This document shows positions 7,473 to 14,223 of a stretch of 14,223 bases of DNA, one piece after another. A model generated the notes under the pieces. The model worked only from the letters and a program-made list of their open reading frames with translations. It ran no database searches and was not told where the DNA came from. The DNA lies in contig JAUVLS010000009.1 in NCBI GenBank assembly GCA_030600625.1, forward strand, positions 1-14,223, given 5' to 3'. Both the position numbers and the translations under genes were made by a program. This DNA comes from Bacteroidales bacterium (lineage in GTDB: Bacteria > Bacteroidota > Bacteroidia > Bacteroidales > UBA12077). How positions within the stretch are numbered: the stretch's first letter is position 1; every line of letters begins with the position of its first letter.

Positions 7473-8279
7473 ATGCTGAAGAAAATATTAAAAACACTTA
7501 AAGCAATTATTGCCATTATAAAAAATCCATGGCTTTTAAATATAGTCTTGGAAGATAATGATATATGGAAGAAGTATGTTGTACGTAAATATAATTTAGG
7601 GAAAGGATTTCCGGTTGTTCAAATTGAAAATTTAATTGATGGGAAAGGTGAAATAATAAATACATTTGCTTTTCTTGATGGCGGTTCGCTTGTTACAGAC
7701 CACATATTATTAAAAACACTGGCTTCTCAAATAGTTGATTGTTCTTATTTTGAAATTGGAACGTGGCGTGGTGAAAGTGTACGAAACGTGAGCGAAATAG
7801 CAAAAGAATGTTATACTCTTAATCTTTCCGATAATGAAATTAAAAAGCTCGGTAAAAACGAAAATTACATAAATTCAATTGGATATTTTTCAAAAAAAAA
7901 ATATATTATTCATTTAAAGGGAAACTCTCTTAATTATGACTTTGATAAATTAAATAAAAAATTTGATTTGATATTTATTGATGGTGAACATCATTATGAG
8001 TTTGTTAAAAATGATACAGTAAAAATTTTTAAGCACTTAGTTCATGAGAATACAGTAATTGTATGGCACGATTATGGATTATCTCCTGAAAAGATTCGTT
8101 ACGAAGTATTTGCTGCAATACTTGATGGATTACCTCGGGAAAAACATAAAAATATATATTTTGTATCAAATACATTATGTGCTATATATAGCGCAAAAAT
8201 TTTAAACGCAAGTTTCCCGGAATACCCTATTCTGCCTAAAAAGAAGTTTAAATTAAATGTGCAAATTGAAAATATTTAA
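7473..8279 (+). CDS. Class I SAM-dependent methyltransferase (Methyltransf_24-like)
   Basis: This 268-residue soluble protein has a Rossmann-type methyltransferase core. Motif I for S-adenosylmethionine is YFEIGTWRGES (92-102), an acidic post-I region follows, and DLIFIDGEHHYEF (165-177) matches the motif with aspartate, glutamate and paired histidines seen in class I family 24 enzymes. VWHDYG (197-202) follows at the usual distance. Family 24 members methylate sugars, glycopeptides and other small substrates, often O-methylation needing a metal, so an O-methyl group on a surface glycan is a reasonable but unproven guess. The first 50 residues are basic and hydrophobic (MLKKILKTLKAIIAIIK) and may sit on the membrane face. 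The gene leads a forward pair with the acyltransferase gene, 32 bases downstream. The ATG start lacks an obvious ribosome binding site. Confidence 0.85.
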   Translation: MLKKILKTLKAIIAIIKNPWLLNIVLEDNDIWKKYVVRKYNLGKGFPVVQIENLIDGKGEIINTFAFLDGGSLVTDHILLKTLASQIVDCSYFEIGTWRGESVRNVSEIAKECYTLNLSDNEIKKLGKNENYINSIGYFSKKKYIIHLKGNSLNYDFDKLNKKFDLIFIDGEHHYEFVKNDTVKIFKHLVHENTVIVWHDYGLSPEKIRYEVFAAILDGLPREKHKNIYFVSNTLCAIYSAKILNASFPEYPILPKKKFKLNVQIENI

Positions 8280-8311
8280 TTTATAATAATACGACTAAAG
8301 ATATAGTTAGT

Positions 8312-9214
8312 TTGAAAATAAAATACCTGAAACATAATCAGATTGATAAACAAAAATGGGATTCTGCTATTGAAAAAGCAGAAAATGGTTTAGTTTATGC
8401 ATTTTCGTGGTATTTAGATATTGTTTCTCCCGGCTGGGAAGCTTTGATTGCTGGAGATTATGAAATAGTGATGCCTTTACCTGTTAAGAAAAAATATGGT
8501 ATTTCATATATTATTCAACCGCCGTTTACTCAACAATTAGGAGCTTTTTATAAACAGGGTGTGAATGTTGAAATAGATTCTTTTCTAAATAAAATACCTC
8601 AGAAGTTTAAATACATAGATATTAATTTAAATACAGAGAATTTTCCGGGCATAAAGTATAAGTATTTGCCTAGAATAAATTACGAGTTGAATCTAAATAA
8701 TTCATATGATGTTATTCTTAATAGTTTTAGCACAAATACAAAAAGAAATATAAAAAAAGCTCAAAAGCATAATTTAAAAATTATTGAAAATTTAGGATTT
8801 GAAGAAGTTTGTGAATTTAAAAAGAAATACGCAGTTGAAAAAATTAGTAAACGGCAGCACGAAATTTTAAAGCGATTAGTAAAACAACCGGAATTAAACA
8901 GAAAAGGAAGAGGATATTCAGTAATAAATGAAAATAGAGAAATTATATCTGCTGTATTTTTAATTGAGAAATTTAACAGGTTAATATATTTAATTTCTAC
9001 TTCGAATAAACAAGGAAAAGAAAAATCAGCCATGTTTTTATTGATAAATGAACTAATAGCAAATAATGCAAATACAAATTTGATTTTAGATTTTGAAGGT
9101 GGTGTTATACCTGGTATGTCAAGATTTTTTAGAGGATTTGGAGCTTATGAAAAAAAATATTATAGAGTTGTGATAAATAGGCTTCCTTGGCCATTAAATT
9201 ATATTAAGGAATAA
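8312..9214 (+). CDS. FemAB-like / GNAT-fold acyltransferase
   Basis: This 300-residue soluble protein has the two-lobed pattern of FemAB-like and BioF2-like GNAT proteins. The central signature is SFSTNTKRNIKKAQK (138-152), close to the N-x-R-x-x-I-x-K-A stretch of the family. A second half follows with ISAVFLIEKFNRLIYLIST (222-230 at its end), GKEKSAMFLLINELI (235-249) and LDFEGGVIPGMSRFFRGFGA (259-278). Relatives transfer aminoacyl groups from tRNA to peptidoglycan or acyl groups from CoA to sugars; the donor here cannot be told. The start is TTG at 8312: the frame is open upstream but has no ATG. It follows the methyltransferase gene by 32 bases and is probably co-transcribed. Its stop is one base from the stop of the convergent flippase gene. 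A role in adding an acyl or amino-acid group to a surface glycan fits the neighbours. Confidence 0.75.
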   Translation: MKIKYLKHNQIDKQKWDSAIEKAENGLVYAFSWYLDIVSPGWEALIAGDYEIVMPLPVKKKYGISYIIQPPFTQQLGAFYKQGVNVEIDSFLNKIPQKFKYIDINLNTENFPGIKYKYLPRINYELNLNNSYDVILNSFSTNTKRNIKKAQKHNLKIIENLGFEEVCEFKKKYAVEKISKRQHEILKRLVKQPELNRKGRGYSVINENREIISAVFLIEKFNRLIYLISTSNKQGKEKSAMFLLINELIANNANTNLILDFEGGVIPGMSRFFRGFGAYEKKYYRVVINRLPWPLNYIKE

Positions 9215-9215
9215 A

Positions 9216-10484
9216 TCATTTATTTATAAGTTGTTGGAATTCTGACTTAATATAAATAAAATCATTTTTTTGTGGAATGAATTCTTTGAATTTTGAATTT
9301 GATATTTTTATAAAAACGATGATTTGATAGATTACACTTGACAGGTAAGCCGCCGATGCGATTATAGCTGCTGCAATAATACCGTACTTTGGAATTAATG
9401 TAAACCCTAAAGACATGGTTACTAATAATCCTATAATAGATGCAATTGTATTATGATACGGTTTTCCGGTACCACTGAAATAGGAACTAAAGAGTGTAGA
9501 CAATGCTATTGATAATACGCCTACTCCCAAACTGATTATAATTAGTTTGATCATTGAAAAATCTTCTCCAAACATCGCTATATATACATTTGCAGGTACG
9601 ATAAGAGCAACAAGAATAATTAATAATGTAATTATAAAAGAAAATTTGAGTAGTTTTATCGTAAGTAATCTGGCATAATCTATATCTTTTTCATTGGAAA
9701 TACGGGAGTATTGTACCATTGACATACTCTTACTTACAAGCCACATCCCCTCAGATATTTGATTTCCGGCTGTGTAAACGCCTAAGGCACTGCGTCCAAG
9801 AAAAAACTCAATTATATAGTAATTTAAACGGTAATTAAAAAACTGGGCTAAATTAGCTAACTGAATATATTTCCCATAGTTGAAAATACGCAATGTTATT
9901 TTAAATGAGAATAAACTCATCGTAACAGAAGTAAGCAACTTTTTTATAAAGTAACATCCGGTGATAAAAGGTAATAAATATGAAATATATAAAGAGATTA
10001 TATATGATGAAAAAGTGTTATTTTTTATTATAAATATAAGGATACAGAAAGTAATAAAAAAACTGGTGGTTTGCAAAAGTGAAAGGATATTTACTTCTTT
10101 GATCTTTTCGTGGCCAAGCAAAGTGTGAGTGTTAATACTGTTAAATGATTGGATTAAGGAAAGTGCAAGTAGGTGAAACTTAAGTTCTTCCGGAATCTTA
10201 TTTGCCCAGACTAAAAGTAAAGTGCCAATTATTGCAGTAAAAAAGGCCCAGATGTATGATGGAATAAGTAATTTTATATTATTCTCGCGTGTAGCAAGAT
10301 AGACCAAAGCTCCTCCACCCATAAAATTGTTAATGAGTAAGGTTAATGCTATACCAATTAATAAAAGGCTTATACTGCCGTACTGTTCCGAACCAAGGTG
10401 TTTTGCTGCTATAATTACTATTAAAAAGCTAAATATTGCAATTATTAATCTGGTTACGGCTGTTCCTGCAATTTTTTTCAGCAT
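9216..10484 (-). CDS. Wzx-like polysaccharide flippase (MOP superfamily)
   Basis: This 422-residue protein has about 12 membrane segments and no signal peptide. The N-terminal pattern of a basic start, a long helix and AAKHLGSEQYGSISLLL (26-42) is typical of the oligosaccharide flippase family. So are the long hydrophobic pairs, the mid-protein LGRSALGVYTAGNQI and the SGTGKPYHN loop near the C-terminal half. Such proteins move undecaprenyl-linked or other lipid-linked sugars across the inner membrane. The gene is the last of a reverse operon, 41 bases after the formyltransferase fusion gene. It ends with TGA at 9216-9218, one base from the forward stop at 9212-9214, so there is no room for a terminator between the two. 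No partner polymerase is visible, so the exported unit could be a single glycolipid or part of a polymer made elsewhere. Confidence 0.88.
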   Translation of the reverse strand: MLKKIAGTAVTRLIIAIFSFLIVIIAAKHLGSEQYGSISLLLIGIALTLLINNFMGGGALVYLATRENNIKLLIPSYIWAFFTAIIGTLLLVWANKIPEELKFHLLALSLIQSFNSINTHTLLGHEKIKEVNILSLLQTTSFFITFCILIFIIKNNTFSSYIISLYISYLLPFITGCYFIKKLLTSVTMSLFSFKITLRIFNYGKYIQLANLAQFFNYRLNYYIIEFFLGRSALGVYTAGNQISEGMWLVSKSMSMVQYSRISNEKDIDYARLLTIKLLKFSFIITLLIILVALIVPANVYIAMFGEDFSMIKLIIISLGVGVLSIALSTLFSSYFSGTGKPYHNTIASIIGLLVTMSLGFTLIPKYGIIAAAIIASAAYLSSVIYQIIVFIKISNSKFKEFIPQKNDFIYIKSEFQQLINK

Positions 10485-10525
10485 TTGTTATCTTCTTGTA
10501 TTTTTTGACTAAAATAACGAATATC

Positions 10526-12223
10526 CTATTGATTAAACAACCTACTCCATTTTACTTTTAATTGAGATGTAAAATTTGCAGGGCTAAATACCATTTTTTT
10601 TGCATCAAAAACAATATAATTATCAGTTATAGCCATTGTATGTACTCCTTTTGTAAATGTAGTGTTCTTAAATGGATGTATATGTTTTACAGTAACTTCC
10701 TTAAATGTTGTATCTGTTAATTGGGTGATCTTATTTATAGCAATTCTGCCACCATACGTTTTTGAACAATCCTGTGATGGTCTGTAAAGCTCGTTATTAT
10801 ATTGAAATACGTTCCCTGCGGCCCTGGCAGAGCGAATATCACTTTTTACCGGATTGTTTTTATGAGGCTGATAATCCCCGTCTGGTTTATCAGAATAATA
10901 GACATCCAAATGAGTAGCAGAGTTTTCTTTTTTTGTAAAAAATATCCACCATTTACTTTGGTAATAGAAAACAGTTGAATCGATAGCAGTTATATTCTTT
11001 ATAAGTCGTTTGTGTAGAACAAGTTTGCTATTTATTAGTTTGTATAATTGGATGCAATCTGCATTAGCGGTTTCAGGAATAAAATAGGTCATATTTTTGT
11101 CATTGAAAATGTATGGATAAGAAATATGAAACTCTTTTTCAATAACAATTGAGAGATCGAAAAAAGTATTGCTTGTTTTATTGTACAAAATTTTTGAAAT
11201 ATTTCCCTTCCCAATTTTATAATTAAAATATTCGAAGTAGATTTCTATTTCATTTTTTTTTTCAATGGCAAATGGATCAGCATAGTATATATCATTTGGT
11301 GGCTCAGGGCACCAGTTAGGAATAATTTCTGCATTTTGGGTTAAAAGTTCAGCTGGTGACATTTTTATTATACCAATATTCCATTTTTCTGCTTTGAAAA
11401 GCTCGTTGAAATGAAAGAGTATTTTATTAAAAAGAAGCTTTAATAGAAATAACGCCATTTTTAGATTACCAGGCACATAATGAATCTTTGCATCTGTTTT
11501 AACCGGAGTATTATTTAACCAGGTTTCATTTCCATTTAAAATATCTCTGCAAACTTGTAATGGAAATATGGAGCTTTCGGCTAATATATGATCAAGGTTG
11601 CCTTTGTATGAATGTTTTGTGGTTTTAAAATATCCTTTTTTCAGAATAATACCGCCATCTAGTTTATGGCTTAGTTTTTGAAGAATTACTCCATTTACAG
11701 GATTGTTATAGTAAATTTCCCAAAATCCGGGTGGCCCTCCTCTGAATTTTTGTTCATCATCATGATGAAATGACCAAATTCCATATTTTGCTGCCGAAAG
11801 AATTTCACCACGAATAATATTAAATCCAAAACGAAGAATAAAATCGAGATTGTGTGACTTTATTTTGTCAATATCATTTTGAGTAAAATATTCAGAAATT
11901 CCTCTTACTTCAGGAGTGCATTTAAAAACTGGAATCCCTTCCAATAAATCATTCAACCTTTCAGTTTTTTTTGCTTCTGGTTTTATAAAAAAACGCTGAT
12001 ATATGCGGAACAGAAATTTTGAATAAGGATAACTAAGTAAATAATGATAAAATGATTTTTTTTTAACAATCTTGTCATCTACAATTAAAAGTACAGGATG
12101 AATATTATTTTTGATTAACAGCCGAATACTTTTTGCCTGCCATTTATGTAATGATATTCCATTACATAAAATACCAAATCTTAAGTGAGTGATGCCTGTT
12201 AAATTTTTATCTCCAATTATCAT
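10526..12223 (-). CDS. Formyltransferase-like domain fused to GINT1-type beta-propeller domain
   Basis: This 565-residue soluble protein has two parts. Residues about 15-250 look like a formyltransferase of the FMT/ArnA fold: LDFILRFGFNIIRGEILSAAKYGIWSFHH aligns without gaps to the E. coli FMT stretch around the catalytic Asn-x-His, followed by RGGPPGFWE (161-169) and KLDGG (187-191). His153 and Asp189 keep two of the three catalytic positions, but the asparagine is Ser151. Residues about 280-565 show the repeated aromatic motifs of a five-bladed beta-propeller as in bacterial proteins labelled glucosamine inositolphosphorylceramide transferase family: YADPF (314-318), SYPYIF (368-373), FIPET (381-385), IDSTVFYY (414-421), SARAAGN (465-471), YRPSQDC (480-486) and GVHT (526-529). 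That name reflects the propeller, not proof of glycosyl transfer. It starts five bases after the GT4 stop, which implies coupled translation. A role in N-formylating or otherwise modifying an amino sugar is inferred. Confidence 0.75.
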   Translation of the reverse strand: MIIGDKNLTGITHLRFGILCNGISLHKWQAKSIRLLIKNNIHPVLLIVDDKIVKKKSFYHYLLSYPYSKFLFRIYQRFFIKPEAKKTERLNDLLEGIPVFKCTPEVRGISEYFTQNDIDKIKSHNLDFILRFGFNIIRGEILSAAKYGIWSFHHDDEQKFRGGPPGFWEIYYNNPVNGVILQKLSHKLDGGIILKKGYFKTTKHSYKGNLDHILAESSIFPLQVCRDILNGNETWLNNTPVKTDAKIHYVPGNLKMALFLLKLLFNKILFHFNELFKAEKWNIGIIKMSPAELLTQNAEIIPNWCPEPPNDIYYADPFAIEKKNEIEIYFEYFNYKIGKGNISKILYNKTSNTFFDLSIVIEKEFHISYPYIFNDKNMTYFIPETANADCIQLYKLINSKLVLHKRLIKNITAIDSTVFYYQSKWWIFFTKKENSATHLDVYYSDKPDGDYQPHKNNPVKSDIRSARAAGNVFQYNNELYRPSQDCSKTYGGRIAINKITQLTDTTFKEVTVKHIHPFKNTTFTKGVHTMAITDNYIVFDAKKMVFSPANFTSQLKVKWSRLFNQ

Positions 12224-12228
12224 TTAAA

Positions 12229-13413
12229 TTATTTTAATACCTTCATGTAAATGTTAAAAAATTGTTTACCTACAACAGGATAACTAAAATGATTAACAGC
12301 ATATTGTCTTATTGTTTTAGAATTATATTTTTCAGAATTATCGAGCATTTTATTAAGCATTTGAAGCAATTGAGTTTCGTTTCCAGGTTCAATTAGAATA
12401 CCTTTGTCAGATGATAAATGTTCTGGTATTCCACCAACCGAAGTCGAAATAACAGGAATACCACAGGAAAAACTTTCAGGAATAACTACTGGAAAATTTT
12501 CGTAATTACTGAATAATAACATAATATCTGCTTGATTTATTGTGTTTACAAGATTTTCGCCATCTTTTAAGCCTGTAAAACAAATAAATTCAGGGTCGAT
12601 TTCTAAAGAGTTGGCATATTTTTTCATTTTTCCCAAATCAGGGCCATCTCCAATCATTAAGCATTTAAAATCATCGCGAACTACAGATAATTTCTTAATT
12701 ACACGAAGTATTCCAGAAATGTTTTTTGGTTTATCATCGAAACATGAAACATGGATAATTTGTTTTAAGTTATTTGCCTGTTTATTCTTTGCCGGAACAA
12801 ATAAATTTGTATTTACAACATTTGGGACTACAAAATAATTTGGATTTTTTAAGTTGTGTAGGAGCATAGCATTTTTTAAATTTTCGCTTACTGTTGTAAC
12901 TGCCGATGCTTGTTTTACTACTAATTTTGTAATAAACTTTCTAATAATGCCATTATATGTGCCTACCTGGGGTTGATATCTTGACCAATGTTCAGTTATA
13001 ATGTATGGTAATCCATATAGATGTTTAAGAAAAAGTGCAAAAACACCCAGCCTGGTAAGTACATTTACATGTATAATTTGTGGTTTATATTTATGTTTGC
13101 AAAGATAATGGTAACCATTAAAAGCTGCCTTAAAAAATTTAATGCCTTTAATAAATTGGGATAATACTGGGAAATTATTTTTAGTTTGTCTGTAATATAA
13201 CTTGATTGTATAGATGTCGTTATAATCTGTGATATTAAATTGGTATTTTTCTTTTTGTCCAGAATCAGAATGTATATATAAAACAGAAACATCACAGTAT
13301 GGCTTAACTGACTGGGCATGCCTTTCTATAAATAAACCAGGCATCGGATCATATTTATTAGGATACCATAAAGGCAAAAATAAAACATGGATTTTATGAT
13401 TTTTGTTAGTCAT
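12229..13413 (-). CDS. Glycosyltransferase family 4
   Basis: This 394-residue protein has a GT-B fold. The N-terminal half begins with HVLFLPLWYPNKYDPMPGLFIERHA (9-33), the acceptor-side loop common to GT4 enzymes, and has IIHVNVLTRLG (113-123) and ITEHWSRY (139-146). The C-terminal half has the donor-binding features VPNVVNT (206-212 region), LMIGDGPD (262-269) and the E-x7-E pair Glu305 and Glu313 within YENFPVVIPESFSCGIPVI, followed by STSVGGIPE. GT4 enzymes are retaining transferases that use nucleotide sugars; the sugar cannot be read from the sequence. It is the first gene of the reverse operon with the formyltransferase fusion and flippase, and acts on the cytoplasmic side. The gap to ftsE (106 bases) should hold its promoter, but no clear TAnnTTTG is seen there. 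Confidence 0.93.
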   Translation of the reverse strand: MTNKNHKIHVLFLPLWYPNKYDPMPGLFIERHAQSVKPYCDVSVLYIHSDSGQKEKYQFNITDYNDIYTIKLYYRQTKNNFPVLSQFIKGIKFFKAAFNGYHYLCKHKYKPQIIHVNVLTRLGVFALFLKHLYGLPYIITEHWSRYQPQVGTYNGIIRKFITKLVVKQASAVTTVSENLKNAMLLHNLKNPNYFVVPNVVNTNLFVPAKNKQANNLKQIIHVSCFDDKPKNISGILRVIKKLSVVRDDFKCLMIGDGPDLGKMKKYANSLEIDPEFICFTGLKDGENLVNTINQADIMLLFSNYENFPVVIPESFSCGIPVISTSVGGIPEHLSSDKGILIEPGNETQLLQMLNKMLDNSEKYNSKTIRQYAVNHFSYPVVGKQFFNIYMKVLK

Positions 13414-13443
13414 ATTTTAAATATGATATTTTTATATTTAGAT

Positions 13444-13470
13444 ACTATTCGAAAGAAATTTCGGAATAGT
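13444..13470 (-). other. Stem-loop between ftsE and the GT4 operon
   Basis: Arms ACTATTC (13444-13450) and GAATAGT (13464-13470) pair perfectly. The stem continues with GAAA (13451-13454) against TTTC (13459-13462) past a single bulged G, leaving a GAAA loop. No T-run follows on the reverse strand, so it is not a standard terminator for ftsE. It may be a 3'-end stabiliser, a leader element of the GT4 mRNA or an operator. The rest of 13414-13519 shows nothing recognisable. Confidence 0.4.
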
Positions 13471-13519
13471 TTAAATATCTATGTTCTTTAAATGAGTAAA
13501 AACTTTAAAATATCAGATT

Positions 13520-14223
13520 TTATTCCTTCAAGCTCTCAAAATCAATTTCCTTAGATTGATCTTGCTCAATAACTTTCCCGTTTTCAAACTTGATAGTTCT
13601 GGCCGGGAATTTTTTAACCATGTTATAATCATGTGTTGCCATTACAACAGCACGCCCGTTATTACTAATTTCGAGAAATAGTTTCATCAGATTTTCCGAT
13701 GTTTCAGGATCGAGATTTCCGGTTGGTTCGTCAGCAAGAATAATTTCAGGATTATTTAATAAAGCACGTGCAATTACAACGCGTTGTTGTTCACCTCCCG
13801 ATAACTGATGAGGCATTTTGTATCCTTTGTAACTTAATTCAACTCTGTCAAGAACCTCGGCTATTCTATCATTAATATCGTTTTTGTTTTTCCAGCCGGT
13901 AGCTTTTAATATAAACAAGAGATTGTCGAAAACAGTTCTGTCCGTTAATAATTTAAAATCCTGGAAAACAATACCTAATTTTCTTGTTAATATAGGTGTT
14001 TGTTTTGTTTTTAATTTGGTAAGATCAAAACCGACAACCCTGGCTTCACCTTCCATTAAAGGAATCTCAGCATTAATTGTTTTTATCAGGCTGGTTTTTC
14101 CGCTTCCAACTTTACCTATAAAGTATACAAATTCACCTTTGTTTATTGTCAGGTTAACATCTTTAAGGATCAGATTATCCTTTTGAAAAATATTTGCGTT
14201 TTCGAATTCGATTATTGTATCTA
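13520..14223 (-). CDS. ftsE: Cell-division ABC ATPase FtsE (5' end outside window)
   Basis: This is 233 visible residues of an ABC ATPase running off the right edge. The frame stays open from the window end (reading DTIIEFENANIFQKDN) to TAA at 13520-13522. Walker A GKVGSGKT is encoded at 14093-14116. Next come the Q-loop region GIVFQDFKLL, signature LSGGEQQR, Walker B IILADEP, the D-loop GNLDP and the switch histidine in MATHD. The ATG at 14056 is internal; a model starting there would lose Walker A. The overall length and FQDFKLL suit FtsE, which with FtsX links the divisome to peptidoglycan hydrolases. It could instead be another small ABC exporter ATPase of the MacB/LolD type, because FtsX is not in the window. 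Its base composition is like mutS2 and unlike the AT-rich glycan block next to it. Confidence 0.87.
   Translation of the reverse strand, partial: DTIIEFENANIFQKDNLILKDVNLTINKGEFVYFIGKVGSGKTSLIKTINAEIPLMEGEARVVGFDLTKLKTKQTPILTRKLGIVFQDFKLLTDRTVFDNLLFILKATGWKNKNDINDRIAEVLDRVELSYKGYKMPHQLSGGEQQRVVIARALLNNPEIILADEPTGNLDPETSENLMKLFLEISNNGRAVVMATHDYNMVKKFPARTIKFENGKVIEQDQSKEIDFESLKE

Noticed and set aside
10327..10512. Forward 61-codon frame opposite the flippase start
   Set aside because: It is antisense to the conserved N-terminal helices of the flippase and has no features of its own.
12542..12838. Forward open frame opposite the GT4 gene
   Set aside because: It is antisense to the conserved donor-binding half of the glycosyltransferase, with no domain of its own.
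13884..14186. Forward open frame opposite ftsE
   Set aside because: It overlaps the Walker A region of ftsE on the other strand. The ABC motifs settle the coding strand.

Overview
The window looks like a chromosome segment from an uncultured or environmental member of the Bacteroidota. Pointers are the low G+C, the near absence of Shine-Dalgarno sequences, TAnnTTTG-type -7 promoter elements close to starts, a Bacteroidota-style FtsE, and a deacetylase-like protein with an N-terminal domain of the DUF7033 kind. The genus cannot be named from sequence alone.

Layout. 1-42 is probably the tail of a forward gene, followed by a strong hairpin terminator (64-98). 97-816 (reverse) is an unrecognised multi-pass membrane protein. 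973-3492 (forward) is mutS2. 3493-3702 is a gene-free gap packed with three perfect inverted repeats. 3703-5028 (forward) is a polysaccharide-deacetylase-like protein. From about 5046 to 13413 comes a more AT-rich block of cell-surface glycan genes. It contains a YfhO-type membrane protein (reverse), a SAM-dependent methyltransferase and a FemAB/GNAT-like acyltransferase (both forward), and a tightly packed reverse-strand operon. In transcription order that operon is a GT4 glycosyltransferase, a formyltransferase/beta-propeller fusion and a Wzx-like flippase. The right edge (13520-14223, reverse) is ftsE with its 5' end outside the window.

How the genes may work together. The glycosyltransferase, formyltransferase fusion, methyltransferase, acyltransferase, flippase, YfhO-type protein and deacetylase-like protein form a plausible but incomplete set for making, decorating and exporting a surface glycan or glycolipid. 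No initiating transferase, Wzy polymerase or Wzz is visible, so the locus either continues elsewhere or modifies an existing glycan. MutS2 (ribosome rescue or anti-recombination) and FtsE (division) are housekeeping flanks.

The most unusual signal is a family of 21-bp GC-rich palindromes inserted in frame into coding sequence: twice in mutS2 and once in the deacetylase-like gene. They occur in both orientations and different frames, and encode proline/glycine-rich seven-residue inserts. The terminator-like hairpin at 64-90 has related arms. The inserts look like a miniature palindromic mobile element that spreads through genes without breaking them. None is seen in the AT-rich glycan block.
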